Below are positions 39,463-48,836 of a DNA stretch of 64,000 nt, in pieces. The stretch spans positions 558,001 to 622,000 of the forward strand of contig NZ_LN831051.1 in assembly GCF_001457635.1 (NCBI RefSeq). Reading direction: 5' to 3'. Both the position numbers and the translations under genes were made by a program. The notes beneath the pieces were generated by a model. That model searched no databases, was not told the origin of the DNA, and saw nothing but the letters and a program-made list of their open reading frames with translations. Each line of letters opens with the position of its first letter. Position 1 is the stretch's first letter. This DNA is from Streptococcus pneumoniae. GTDB taxonomy: Bacteria > Bacillota > Bacilli > Lactobacillales > Streptococcaceae.

Positions 39463-39546
39463 ATGCAACATTCTTTTGAAGATAGATTTTGGAGAAGCAT
39501 TTCTTGTTCAATTGTACAAATTATAGAATCTTTTCTGAGTATTTAG
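39463..39546 (+). CDS. Possible 27-residue peptide
   Basis: A short ORF starting MQHSFEDRFW and ending SFLSI, with GAAAGGATAAAAAG ahead of the ATG. I recognise no family. It may be a remnant of a longer regulator gene, since streptococcal arc operons often have a Crp/Fnr- or ArgR-type gene here, or chance. The rest of 39300-39892 carries no supported gene; it holds the DnaA-box-like pairs reported separately. Confidence 0.2.
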   Translation: MQHSFEDRFWRSISCSIVQIIESFLSI

Positions 39547-39621
39547 GAAGAGATAATTATCTTATTGACCCTCTTTTTATTTTTTGTTATAGTCGACGAG
39601 GTGATAGTTTAGAATAATCAC

Positions 39622-39642
39622 TTATTCACAATCTGTGGAAAA
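39622..39642. promoter_or_regulatory. Head-to-head DnaA-box-like pair, imperfect
   Basis: TTATTCACA (39622-39630), three bases, then TGTGGAAAA (39634-39642). Each arm differs from the DnaA consensus TTATCCACA by one base. Confidence 0.5.
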
Positions 39643-39828
39643 GTCTGGATAGTGAATGGTCTTCACACAATGACCTGAAAGAAGCCTGAGAATAATTATG
39701 GAGAGTAGCATTCTGAGAGGTGTTAGCAGAACCATATGACAGAGCTGTTTGAAGAGGGAACATTGAGGAGAAAAATCCTGAGCCTACCAGTTGGAGTTGG
39801 AAAGAGCTGGCTGTTAGATCATGGTTTA

Positions 39829-39849
39829 TTATCCACAACCTGTGGATAA
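39829..39849. promoter_or_regulatory. Head-to-head perfect DnaA-box pair
   Basis: TTATCCACA (39829-39837), ACC, TGTGGATAA (39841-39849): two exact DnaA consensus boxes facing each other, with the same 3-base spacing as the pair 207 bases upstream. It lies 44 bases before the GH29 start codon and could equally act as an RNA hairpin. Confidence 0.6.
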
Positions 39850-39892
39850 CCTTGTGAACAAGAGAAGTTGCAAAAGAAGGAGATATATAACG

Positions 39893-41572
39893 ATGAAGAA
39901 AATCAAACCGCATGGACCGTTACCAAGTCAGACTCAGCTAGCTTATCTGGGAGATGAACTAGCAGCTTTTATCCACTTCGGTCCTAATACCTTTTATGAC
40001 CAAGAATGGGGGACTGGACAGGAGGATCCTGAGCGCTTTAACCCGAGTCAGTTGGATGCGCGTGAGTGGGTTCGTGTGCTCAAGGAAACGGGCTTCAAAA
40101 AGTTGATTTTGGTGGTCAAGCACCACGATGGCTTTGTCCTTTATCCGACAGCTCACACAGATTATTCGGTTAAGGTCAGTCCTTGGAGGAGAGGAAAGGG
40201 CGACTTGCTCCTTGAAGTATCCCAAGCTGCCACAGAGTTTGATATGGATATGGGGGTCTACCTGTCACCGTGGGATGCCCATAGTCCCCTCTATCATGTG
40301 GACCGAGAAGCGGACTACAATGCCTATTATCTGGCTCAGTTGAAGGAAATCTTATCAAATCCTAACTATGGGAATGCTGGTAAGTTCGCTGAGGTTTGGA
40401 TGGATGGTGCCAGAGGAGAGGGCGCGCAAAAGGTTAATTATGAATTTGAAAAATGGTTTGAAACCATTCGTGACCTGCAGGGCGATTGCTTGATTTTTTC
40501 AACAGAAGGCACCAGTATCCGCTGGATTGGCAATGAACGAGGGTATGCAGGTGATCCACTGTGGCAAAAGGTGAATCCTGATAAACTAGGAACAGAAGCA
40601 GAGCTGAACTATCTTCAGCACGGGGATCCCTCGGGCACGATTTTTTCAATCGGAGAGGCAGATGTTTCCATCCGTCCAGGCTGGTTCTACCATGAGGATC
40701 AGGATCCTAAGTCTCTCGAGGAGTTGGTCGAAATCTACTTTCACTCAGTAGGGCGAGGAACTCCACTCTTGCTTAATATTCCGCCGAATCAAGCTGGGCT
40801 CTTTGATGCAAAGGATATTGAACGACTTTATGAATTTGCGACCTATCGCAATGAGCTCTATAAAGAAGATTTGGCTCTGGGAGCTGAGGTATCTGGTCCA
40901 GCTCTTTCCGCAGACTTTGCTTGTCGCCATTTGACAGACGGCCTTGAGACCAGCTCTTGGGCAAGCGATGCAGACTTGCCCATCCAGTTAGAACTCGACT
41001 TAGGTTCTCCTAAAACTTTTGATGTAATTGAGTTAAGAGAAGATTTGAAGCTAGGGCAACGAATCGCTGCTTTTCATGTGCAAGTAGAGGTGGATGGTGT
41101 CTGGCAGGAGTTTGGTTCGGGTCATACTGTTGGTTACAAACGTCTCTTACGAGGAGCAGTTGTTGAGGCACAGAAGATACGTGTAGTCATTACAGAATCA
41201 CAGGCTTTGCCTTTGTTGACCAAGATTTCCCTTTATAAAACTCCTGGATTATCAAAAAAAGAAGTTGTTCAGGAACTAGCATTTGCAGAAAAAAGCCTAG
41301 CTGTGGCAAAGGGAGAAAATGCCTATTTTACAGTTAAGCGCAGAGAATGTAGTGGTCCTTTAGAAGCTAAGATTTCGATTCAACCGGGGACAGGTGTCCA
41401 TGGTGTCGCCTATCAGGATGAGATTCAAGTCCTTCAATTCCAAGCAGGGGAAAGCAAAAAAGATTTGCATCTACCAACCCTGTATTTCGCAGGAGATAAA
41501 ACCTTGGATTTCTATCTGAACCTAACGGTGGATGGTCAGCTTGTGGATCAACTTCAAGTCCAAGTTTCATAA
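39893..41572 (+). CDS. Alpha-L-fucosidase, GH29 with C-terminal discoidin-like domain
   Basis: A 559-residue cytoplasmic fucosidase (no signal peptide) of the GH29-B type that prefers alpha-1,3/4 fucose of Lewis and sialyl-Lewis structures. The catalytic barrel covers about 1-345 (LAAFIHFGPNTFYDQEWG, VVKHHDGFVLYPT, and FAEVWMDGARGEG with the nucleophile Asp). Residues about 360-465 look like an F5/8-type beta-sandwich (LTDGLETSSWASDADLPIQLELDLG), with a further small C-terminal domain. The ATG at 39893 has AAGAAGGAGATA upstream; an in-frame start at 39821 would run through the DnaA-box palindrome. Convergent with GH92. Confidence 0.9.
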   Translation: MKKIKPHGPLPSQTQLAYLGDELAAFIHFGPNTFYDQEWGTGQEDPERFNPSQLDAREWVRVLKETGFKKLILVVKHHDGFVLYPTAHTDYSVKVSPWRRGKGDLLLEVSQAATEFDMDMGVYLSPWDAHSPLYHVDREADYNAYYLAQLKEILSNPNYGNAGKFAEVWMDGARGEGAQKVNYEFEKWFETIRDLQGDCLIFSTEGTSIRWIGNERGYAGDPLWQKVNPDKLGTEAELNYLQHGDPSGTIFSIGEADVSIRPGWFYHEDQDPKSLEELVEIYFHSVGRGTPLLLNIPPNQAGLFDAKDIERLYEFATYRNELYKEDLALGAEVSGPALSADFACRHLTDGLETSSWASDADLPIQLELDLGSPKTFDVIELREDLKLGQRIAAFHVQVEVDGVWQEFGSGHTVGYKRLLRGAVVEAQKIRVVITESQALPLLTKISLYKTPGLSKKEVVQELAFAEKSLAVAKGENAYFTVKRRECSGPLEAKISIQPGTGVHGVAYQDEIQVLQFQAGESKKDLHLPTLYFAGDKTLDFYLNLTVDGQLVDQLQVQVS

Positions 41573-41576
41573 AAGA

Positions 41577-41607
41577 AGAACCTTTGCGCGATGCAAAGGT
41601 TCTTTTG
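41577..41607. terminator. Bidirectional terminator between the convergent GH29 and GH92 genes
   Basis: AGAACCTTTGC (41577-41587) pairs perfectly with GCAAAGGTTCT (41593-41603), flanked by A-rich and T-rich ends. Confidence 0.9.
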
Positions 41608-41611
41608 GTTA

Positions 41612-43696
41612 TTAGTGACTTGGTAACCAGCTGAGGGTGAAAGTTAGTTGTTCAGCTTTTAAGAGGTCTTGGTGTTGAATAGTTGATACGAGTGTTTTGT
41701 CCAGTCGGCATTCTTTGACAAAGTTAAAATGGTTGTGGTTTTGTTTAGTATGGATATCCAGCCATTTATCTTCTTTAGCGAGGTAGACTCGTAGATGGTC
41801 AAAGAGAGGGATTCCGAGGTCATAGCTTGGTTTTCCTGGACAGGTTGGATAAAATCCGAGAGCTGACCAGATGTACCAAGCAGAGAGACTACCATTGTCT
41901 TCATCTCCAGGATAGGCTTCCCAACTTGGGTGAAAAGCTTTCTGACGGAGCGTCTTGATAAGAAGGGCAGTGTAGTCAGGGTAATCGCTGTAGCGGAAGA
42001 GATAAGGAATGTGGAAACTAGGCTGGTTGGAAATGGCTATTTGTCCAAAAGGAGCAGTAGCCATCTCGCTCATTTCGTGAATTTCGTAACCATAGCCTGT
42101 TGTTTCAAAGAGGGGAGCATCTTGACAAGCTTTCAAAAGATAGTTGCTAAAGGTTTCTTTTCCACCCATCAGTTGGATTAAGCCAGGGATGTCGTGGAGA
42201 ACGCCTAAAGTAGCTTGAATGGCAGAGCATTCAGCGTAGTCTCGCCCCCAACTATAAGGAGAGAAGTCAGGGTGAAAGTTTCCTTGATTGTCTCGTGCTC
42301 GCATGTAACCTGTCTCAGCGTCAAATAGCTGGCGGTAATTTTGTGAAGCAGCCTTGTAGGTTTCAGCGATTTCTATGTTCTCTAGTTTTTTGGCACAGCT
42401 AGCGATACAAAAGTCACTATAGGCATAGTCTAGAGTATGGCTAACACTTTCGTGGTGGTCGGTAGAGAGGTAACCTAGTTCTTGGTATTGGGCTAGTCCG
42501 TGGCGGCCATTGATTCCGAGAGGGTCGGCTTTGCTGGCTGTTTCGAGCATGGCTTGGAAGAGTTCTCCTTCTAGGTCAGGGGCCATGTCCTTGCAGGCGC
42601 TATCTGCGATAATACCGTCTAAAAGTGTACCAGGCATCATACCCCGTTCATCTGGAGCCAGCCATTTTGGAAGGAAACCAGTATCGCGGTAGCTATTGAG
42701 GAAACCTTCTAAAAAGCGTTGATAGTGCTCCGGTATGATAAGGGCAAAGAGGGGGAAGGTGGTGCGGAAGGTATCCCAGAAACCATTGTTGCTAAAGAGG
42801 ACACCAGGCTTGACAGTACCAGTAGCCAGATCCATGTGGATGGCTTGCCCTGACTCATCAACCTCATAAAAAGTCTGTGGGAAGAGGAAGAGTCTGTAGA
42901 GGCAGTGGTCAAAGAAGGTTCGGTCAGCCTCTCCTGTCTCTATAATGTCAAAACGATGGAGGAGATTTTCCCAATCCGCTTGGGCACTTGTTTTACAGCT
43001 ATCAAAATCTTCTTGAGGTAGATTGATTAGAGCTTGAGAAGGAGAGATGAAAGAAGTGGCTAGTTGCATCTCGGTTTGACTACTTGCTAAGTCAATTCGC
43101 CAGTCTCCAGCTTCTTGGCTGATAGCAAGAATATCCGTGTTCATTTGCAGGGCAGTGAAGAGCATCAGTGGATTTTTATTGGTCTCTGTTTTCCCTTCTT
43201 GTCTGAGAGCCAGAGTCCGCTTATCTACCTGCTCAACTGTTAGTTCATCTGCTGCGTGAAGATAGAGGGAGAGGGCTTTGCCTTGCTTTTGCTTCAAACG
43301 AATAGAAGCACCATAGCAAGTCGGTGTGAGCTGGGTTTCAATTTGATAGCGCAGGGAAAAGAGCTTCAAATAGTGAGGCTGGAAGCAAGCTTTATCTATA
43401 TCATAAGAAGACTGGCGGTGAAAGAGGCTGTCTCCACCCAGTTGACTGGTGACAGGTGTCAGAAGGAGCCAAGAGTAGTCCCCAATCCAAGGACTGGGCT
43501 GGTGAGTTAATCGAATCCCCTGAAAGATAGGCAGATGCGGATCAAAAAACCAAGATCCATCCTGGTCACTGGTCTGGGGCACAAAATAATTCATCCCAAA
43601 AGGCACGCCTGTGTATGGCAGGGTATTTCCCCGAGAGAAGGCATGCTTGCTAGCAGTACCAAAGCGGGTATCGATGGTTTCAAGTAGTGGTTTCAT
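41612..43696 (-). CDS. Alpha-mannosidase, GH92
   Basis: Calcium-dependent exo-alpha-1,2-mannosidase family, 694 residues with no signal peptide. Family features include the opening DTRFGTASKHAFSRGNTLPYTGVPFGM, the central FWDTFRTTFPLFALI segment and the late SYPGDEDNGSLSAWYIWSALGFYP-like stretch (here AYPGDEDNGSLSAWY) that carries catalytic acidic residues. It would trim high-mannose N-glycan arms before GH38 and GH125 act. It is the only gene of the glycosidase cluster on the minus strand and shares a divergent promoter region with GH125. Confidence 0.92.
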   Translation of the reverse strand: MKPLLETIDTRFGTASKHAFSRGNTLPYTGVPFGMNYFVPQTSDQDGSWFFDPHLPIFQGIRLTHQPSPWIGDYSWLLLTPVTSQLGGDSLFHRQSSYDIDKACFQPHYLKLFSLRYQIETQLTPTCYGASIRLKQKQGKALSLYLHAADELTVEQVDKRTLALRQEGKTETNKNPLMLFTALQMNTDILAISQEAGDWRIDLASSQTEMQLATSFISPSQALINLPQEDFDSCKTSAQADWENLLHRFDIIETGEADRTFFDHCLYRLFLFPQTFYEVDESGQAIHMDLATGTVKPGVLFSNNGFWDTFRTTFPLFALIIPEHYQRFLEGFLNSYRDTGFLPKWLAPDERGMMPGTLLDGIIADSACKDMAPDLEGELFQAMLETASKADPLGINGRHGLAQYQELGYLSTDHHESVSHTLDYAYSDFCIASCAKKLENIEIAETYKAASQNYRQLFDAETGYMRARDNQGNFHPDFSPYSWGRDYAECSAIQATLGVLHDIPGLIQLMGGKETFSNYLLKACQDAPLFETTGYGYEIHEMSEMATAPFGQIAISNQPSFHIPYLFRYSDYPDYTALLIKTLRQKAFHPSWEAYPGDEDNGSLSAWYIWSALGFYPTCPGKPSYDLGIPLFDHLRVYLAKEDKWLDIHTKQNHNHFNFVKECRLDKTLVSTIQHQDLLKAEQLTFTLSWLPSH

Positions 43697-43866
43697 AGTC
43701 TTTCCTTTAGCTGTTTTTCTACATTATATCAGAAAAAGAGGGCCTTTAGAAAAGGAGTTTCAAAAATAACTATTTTGTAGAAAAATGACTATCATTTGTG
43801 TATGTATTTTCTGTCTCAAAAGCTATATACTGAACATGAAACTTGTTTGAAAGAGGAAATTGCACG

Positions 43867-45147
43867 ATGATTTATTCGAAAGAAATTGTTAGAGAATGGC
43901 TAGATGAAGTAGCAGAGCGGGCTAAGGACCATCCAGAGTGGGTGGATGTTTTCGAGCGTTGCTACACCGATACCTTGGACAATACGGTTGAAATCTTAGA
44001 AGATGGTTCAACTTTTGTCTTGACTGGGGATATTCCTGCTATGTGGCTTCGGGATTCGACAGCCCAACTCAGACCCTACCTGCATGTGGCTAAAAGAGAT
44101 TCCCTCCTGCGTCAGACCATTGCAGGTTTGGTCAAGCGTCAGATGACCTTGGTACTCAAGGATCCTTATGCCAATTCCTTCAACATAGAGGAAAACTGGA
44201 AGGGGCACCACGAGACCGACCACACCGACCTTAATGGCTGGATTTGGGAACGCAAGTATGAGGTGGACTCGCTTTGCTATCCTTTGCAGTTGTCTTATCT
44301 CCTCTGGAAAGAAACTGGCGAGACTAGTCAGTTTGATGAGACTTTTGTCGCAGCGACTAAGGAAATTCTTCATCTGTGGACGGTAGAACAAGATCACAAG
44401 AACTCTCCTTATCGTTTTGTCCGAGATACGGACCGCAAGGAAGACACCTTGGTAAATGATGGCTTTGGACCTGATTTTGCAGTGACAGGAATGACTTGGT
44501 CAGCCTTTCGTCCGAGCGATGACTGCTGTCAGTATAGTTACTTGATTCCGTCAAATATGTTTGCTGTAGTAGTCTTGGGTTATGTGCAAGAAATCTTCGC
44601 AGCATTAAACCTAGCTGATAGCCAGAGTGTTATTGCTGATGCCAAGCGTCTTCAGGATGAAATCCAAGAAGGAATCGAAAACTACGCTTACACCACCAAC
44701 AGTAAGGGTGAAAAGATTTATGCCTTTGAAGTGGATGGCCTAGGAAATGCCAGCATTATGGATGATCCAAACGTACCAAGTCTACTAGCTGCGCCCTATC
44801 TGGGCTACTGTTCGGTCGATGATGAAGTGTATCAAGCTACTCGCCGTACCATTCTGAGCCCTGAAAATCCATATTTCTACCAAGGAGAATACGCAAGCGG
44901 TCTCGGCAGTTCTCATACCTTCTATCGCTATATCTGGCCAATCGCCCTTTCTATCCAAGGCTTGACAACAAGAGATAAGGCAGAGAAAAAATTCTTGCTG
45001 GATCAGCTGGTTGCCTGCGATGGTGGTACAGGTGTCATGCACGAAAGCTTCCACGTAGATGATCCGACCCTCTACTCTCGTGAATGGTTCTCCTGGGCTA
45101 ACATGATGTTCTGTGAGTTGGTCTTGGATTACTTGGATATTCGCTAA
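43867..45147 (+). CDS. Exo-alpha-1,6-mannosidase, GH125
   Basis: Inverting mannosidase, 426 residues, cytoplasmic. Motifs include GDIPAMWLRDSTAQLRPY near residue 52 and the C-terminal GTGVMHESFHVDDP and YSREWFSWANMMFCELV segments typical of GH125 (former DUF1237). Its known pneumococcal homologue cleaves alpha-1,6-mannose of N-glycans. The ATG at 43867 follows GAAAGAGGAAAT; an upstream in-frame TTG is less likely. A TATACT box lies about 40 bases upstream. Confidence 0.94.
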   Translation: MIYSKEIVREWLDEVAERAKDHPEWVDVFERCYTDTLDNTVEILEDGSTFVLTGDIPAMWLRDSTAQLRPYLHVAKRDSLLRQTIAGLVKRQMTLVLKDPYANSFNIEENWKGHHETDHTDLNGWIWERKYEVDSLCYPLQLSYLLWKETGETSQFDETFVAATKEILHLWTVEQDHKNSPYRFVRDTDRKEDTLVNDGFGPDFAVTGMTWSAFRPSDDCCQYSYLIPSNMFAVVVLGYVQEIFAALNLADSQSVIADAKRLQDEIQEGIENYAYTTNSKGEKIYAFEVDGLGNASIMDDPNVPSLLAAPYLGYCSVDDEVYQATRRTILSPENPYFYQGEYASGLGSSHTFYRYIWPIALSIQGLTTRDKAEKKFLLDQLVACDGGTGVMHESFHVDDPTLYSREWFSWANMMFCELVLDYLDIR

Positions 45148-45237
45148 GGGGCTCGCTTTAGCTCAACCGATTCTTATCAGAATCACAAGTTTACATTTAA
45201 AACGTTAAAATTTAAATTTAGAATGAGGTTTTACTTC

Positions 45238-47883
45238 ATGGAAAATGTTGTTGTACATATTATCTCACATAGTCACTGGGACCGTGAGTGGTACTTGCCT
45301 TTTGAAAGCCATCGTATGCAGTTGGTGGAATTGTTTGACAATCTCTTTGATCTCTTTGAAAATGACCCTGAGTTCAAGAGTTTCCACTTGGATGGACAAA
45401 CTATTGTCCTTGATGACTACTTACAAATTCGCCCTGAAAATCGCGACAAGGTCCAACGCTACATTGACGAGGGCAAACTTAAAATTGGTCCCTTTTACAT
45501 CTTGCAGGATGACTACTTGATCTCCAGTGAAGCCAATGTCCGCAATACCTTGATTGGTCAACAAGAAGCTGCCAAATGGGGTAAATCAACCCAGATTGGC
45601 TACTTTCCAGATACCTTTGGAAATATGGGACAAGCGCCTCAAATTCTTCAAAAATCAGGCATTCACGTGGCGGCCTTTGGTCGTGGTGTGAAGCCGATTG
45701 GATTTGACAACCAAGTCCTTGAAGATGAGCAGTTTACATCCCAGTTTTCAGAAATGTACTGGCAGGGTGTGGATGGTAGTCGTGTTTTAGGTATTCTCTT
45801 TGCTAACTGGTACAGTAATGGGAATGAAATCCCAGTTGACAAAGATGAGGCCTTGACCTTCTGGAAACAAAAATTGTCAGATGTGCGTGCCTACGCTTCG
45901 ACCAACCAATGGTTGATGATGAACGGCTGTGACCACCAGCCTGTACAGAAAAATCTGAGCGAAGCCATTCGTGTGGCAAATGAACTCTTCCCAGATGTAA
46001 TCTTTGTTCATAGTTCTTTTGATGAATATGTTCAAGCTGTAGAAGGTGCGCTTCCTGAACACTTATCAACTGTTACAGGCGAGTTGACCAGTCAGGAAAC
46101 AGATGGCTGGTACACACTTGCCAACACTTCTTCATCCCGCATTTACCTAAAACAAGCCTTCCAAGAAAATAGCAACCTCCTAGAGCAAGTGGTAGAACCC
46201 TTGACTATTATCACTGGTGGACACAACCACAAGGACCAGTTGACCTATGCTTGGAAAACACTTTTGCAGAATGCGCCACATGATAGTATCTGTGGCTGTA
46301 GCGTGGACGAAGTTCACCGCGAGATGGAAACGCGTTTTGCCAAGGTCAACCAAGTAGGAAACTTTGTTAAAAGTAATTTGCTCAACGAGTGGAAGGGTAA
46401 AATTGCTACGGATAAGGCTCAAAGTGACTATCTCTTTACTGTCATTAACACAGGCTTGCATGATAAGGTCGATACTGTCAGCACAGTGATTGATGTGGCG
46501 ACTTGTGATTTCAAGGAATTGCACCCAACAGAAGGCTACAAAAAGATGGCTGCTCTTATCTTGCCAAGTTACCGTGTGGAGGACTTGGATGGTCATCCTG
46601 TAGAGGCTACAATCGAAGACCTCGGAGCTAATTTTGAGTACGATTTACCAAAAGACAAGTTCCGCCAAGCTCGTATTGCTCGACAAGTGCGCGTGACCAT
46701 TCCAGTTCACCTAGCGCCGCTTTCTTGGACAACCTTCCAATTGCTGGAAGGAAAACAAGAACACCGTGAGGGTATTTACCAAAACGGAGTGATTGATACA
46801 CCATTCGTAACGGTGAGTGTGGATGACAACATCACAGTATATGACAAGACAACTCACGAAGCCTATGAAGACTTTATCCGCTTCGAAGACCGTGGGGACA
46901 TCGGAAACGAGTATATCTATTTCCAACCAAAAGGAACAGAGCCAATCTTTGCAGAGCTTAAGGGCCACGAGGTCTTGGAAAACACAGATCGCTATGCTAA
47001 AATCTTGCTCAAACATGAATTGACCGTGCCTGTCAGTGCGGATGAAAAGCTAGAAGAAGAGCAACAAGGTATCATCGAGTTTATGAAGCGTGAGGCTGGA
47101 CGGTCAGAAGAATTGACAAACATTCCTCTGGAAACTGAGTTGACTGTCTTCGTTGACAATCCACAAATCCGCTTCAAGACTCGCTTTACTAACACTGCCA
47201 AGGATCACCGTATCCGTCTCTTGGTCAAGACTCATAACACGCGTCCAAGCAATGATTCTGAAAGTATCTATGAGGTGGTGACACGACCAAACAAACCAGC
47301 TGCTTCATGGGAAAATCCTGAAAATCCTCAACACCAACAAGCTTTTGTCAGTCTGTATGACGATGAAAAAGGGGTGACTGTATCCAATAAGGGATTGAAT
47401 GAATACGAAATCCTTGGGGATAACACCATTGCCGTGACCATTTTGCGTGCATCAGGTGAGCTAGGTGACTGGGGCTACTTCCCAACGCCAGAAGCACAAT
47501 GCTTGCGTGAGTTTGAAGTCGAGTTTGCACTTGAATGCCACCAAGCCCAAGAACGCTTTTCAGCTTTCCGTCGTGCCAAAGCCTTGCAGACACCGTTTAC
47601 CAGCCTTCAGCTTGCTAGACAGGAAGGAAGCGTGGTTGCGACTGGTAGCCTCTTGAGCCATTCTGTTCTCAGCATACCGCAAGTTTGTCCAACAGCCTTT
47701 AAAGTGGCGGAAAATGAAGAAGGCTATGTCTTCCGTTACTATAATATGAGTCAAGAAAATGTGCGCATATCAGAACATCAACAAACCATTCTTGACTTAC
47801 TTGAGCGACCATATCCAGTTCATTCAGGACCATTGGATCCACAAGAGATTCGTACAGAATTCATCAAAAAAGAAGAAATTTAA
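45238..47883 (+). CDS. Alpha-mannosidase, GH38
   Basis: A retaining zinc-dependent mannosidase of 881 residues. The N-terminal catalytic domain begins VHIISHSHWDREWYLPFE, with the zinc ligands of the HSHWDREW motif; the nucleophile Asp lies in YFPDTFGNMGQ near residue 128, and a further zinc-binding His in NAPHDSICGCSVDEVH near 350. C-terminal beta domains follow. Cytoplasmic. It would remove alpha-1,3 mannose of the N-glycan core. The ATG at 45238 is preferred to a start at 45223, with AATGAGGTTTT upstream. Confidence 0.95.
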   Translation: MENVVVHIISHSHWDREWYLPFESHRMQLVELFDNLFDLFENDPEFKSFHLDGQTIVLDDYLQIRPENRDKVQRYIDEGKLKIGPFYILQDDYLISSEANVRNTLIGQQEAAKWGKSTQIGYFPDTFGNMGQAPQILQKSGIHVAAFGRGVKPIGFDNQVLEDEQFTSQFSEMYWQGVDGSRVLGILFANWYSNGNEIPVDKDEALTFWKQKLSDVRAYASTNQWLMMNGCDHQPVQKNLSEAIRVANELFPDVIFVHSSFDEYVQAVEGALPEHLSTVTGELTSQETDGWYTLANTSSSRIYLKQAFQENSNLLEQVVEPLTIITGGHNHKDQLTYAWKTLLQNAPHDSICGCSVDEVHREMETRFAKVNQVGNFVKSNLLNEWKGKIATDKAQSDYLFTVINTGLHDKVDTVSTVIDVATCDFKELHPTEGYKKMAALILPSYRVEDLDGHPVEATIEDLGANFEYDLPKDKFRQARIARQVRVTIPVHLAPLSWTTFQLLEGKQEHREGIYQNGVIDTPFVTVSVDDNITVYDKTTHEAYEDFIRFEDRGDIGNEYIYFQPKGTEPIFAELKGHEVLENTDRYAKILLKHELTVPVSADEKLEEEQQGIIEFMKREAGRSEELTNIPLETELTVFVDNPQIRFKTRFTNTAKDHRIRLLVKTHNTRPSNDSESIYEVVTRPNKPAASWENPENPQHQQAFVSLYDDEKGVTVSNKGLNEYEILGDNTIAVTILRASGELGDWGYFPTPEAQCLREFEVEFALECHQAQERFSAFRRAKALQTPFTSLQLARQEGSVVATGSLLSHSVLSIPQVCPTAFKVAENEEGYVFRYYNMSQENVRISEHQQTILDLLERPYPVHSGPLDPQEIRTEFIKKEEI

Positions 47884-47912
47884 TTTCAAAAAGTAAACAT
47901 CAAAAGAAAGGA

Positions 47913-47954
47913 GGGGCGAAAAAGTAAGAACTAACTGCTGATTCGCCCCTTTTT
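47913..47954 (+). promoter_or_regulatory. Hairpin between Shine-Dalgarno and ROK start codon
   Basis: GGGGCGAA (47913-47920) pairs perfectly with TTCGCCCC (47942-47949), followed by five T and at once the ATG at 47955. The strong AAAGGAGG (47907-47914) overlaps the base of the left arm. It may be an attenuator or terminator for GH38, or it may bring a distant ribosome-binding site next to the start codon. Confidence 0.7.
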
Positions 47955-48836
47955 ATGGTAAAAACAATGACCATTGCAACGATTGATATCGGAGGGACTG
48001 GGATTAAGTTTGCCAGTCTGACTCCTGATGGGAAAATACTGTATAAGACAAGTATTTCAACGCCTGAAAACTTGGAGGATTTACTAGCGTGGCTAGATCA
48101 ACGCTTGTCAGAACAGGATTACAGTGGGATTGCTATGAGCGTTCCAGGTGCGGTCAATCAAGAGACAGGTGTGATTGATGGCTTCAGTGCGGTGCCCTAC
48201 ATCCATGGCTTTTCTTGGTATGAGGCGCTTAGCTCTTATCAGCTACCTGTCCATTTAGAAAATGATGCCAACTGCGTTGGACTCAGTGAACTACTAGCTC
48301 ATCCAGAGCTTGAAAATGCAGCCTGTGTCGTGATTGGGACAGGGATTGGCGGAGCCATGATTATCAATGGTAGACTTCATCGAGGTCGCCACGGTCTGGG
48401 TGGAGAATTTGGCTACATGACAACCCTTGCCCCTGCTGAAAAACTTAATAACTGGTCGCAACTAGCATCAACTGGGAATATGGTACGATACGTGATTGAA
48501 AAATCTGGTCATACTGATTGGGACGGTCGCAAGATTTACCAAGAGGCCGCAGCTGGTAATGCTCTTTGTCAAGAAGCCATTGAGCGCATGAACCGCAATC
48601 TGGCGCAAGGCTTGCTCAATATCCAGTATCTCATCGATCCAGATGTCATCAGTCTGGGTGGCTCTATCAGTCAAAATCCAGATTTTATCCAAGATGTCAA
48701 GAAGGCTGTTGATAACTTTGTCGATACCTACGAAGAATACACGGTCGCACCAGTTATCCAGGCCTGCACCTATCACGCAGATGCCAATCTCTACGGTGCT
48801 CTTGTCAACTGGCTACAGGAGGAAAAGCAATGGTAA
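47955..48836 (+). CDS. ROK-family sugar kinase
   Basis: A 293-residue ROK protein without a DNA-binding domain, so a kinase. The phosphate loop is [16 protein letters not shown] near the start, the catalytic Asp is in [14 protein letters not shown] near 106 and [26 protein letters not shown] (near 127) replaces the usual zinc site: the HxGxxGEFG part is present but the cysteine cluster normally seen in glucokinase-like members is absent. It presumably phosphorylates a released hexose such as mannose or GlcNAc; the substrate is not decidable. The start could be ATG 47955 or 47967; neither has a close ribosome-binding site except through the hairpin. Confidence 0.88.
   Translation: MVKTMTIATIDIGGTGIKFASLTPDGKILYKTSISTPENLEDLLAWLDQRLSEQDYSGIAMSVPGAVNQETGVIDGFSAVPYIHGFSWYEALSSYQLPVHLENDANCVGLSELLAHPELENAACVVIGTGIGGAMIINGRLHRGRHGLGGEFGYMTTLAPAEKLNNWSQLASTGNMVRYVIEKSGHTDWDGRKIYQEAAAGNALCQEAIERMNRNLAQGLLNIQYLIDPDVISLGGSISQNPDFIQDVKKAVDNFVDTYEEYTVAPVIQACTYHADANLYGALVNWLQEEKQW

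Noticed and set aside
39821..39892. Upstream in-frame start for the 39893 fucosidase
   Set aside because: The extension is a basic tail running through the DnaA-box palindrome; AAGAAGGAGA supports 39893.
44008..44397. 129-codon minus-strand frame inside GH125
   Set aside because: Antisense shadow; GH125 motifs are on the plus strand.
46180..46596. 138-codon minus-strand frame inside GH38
   Set aside because: Antisense shadow of the GH38 gene.
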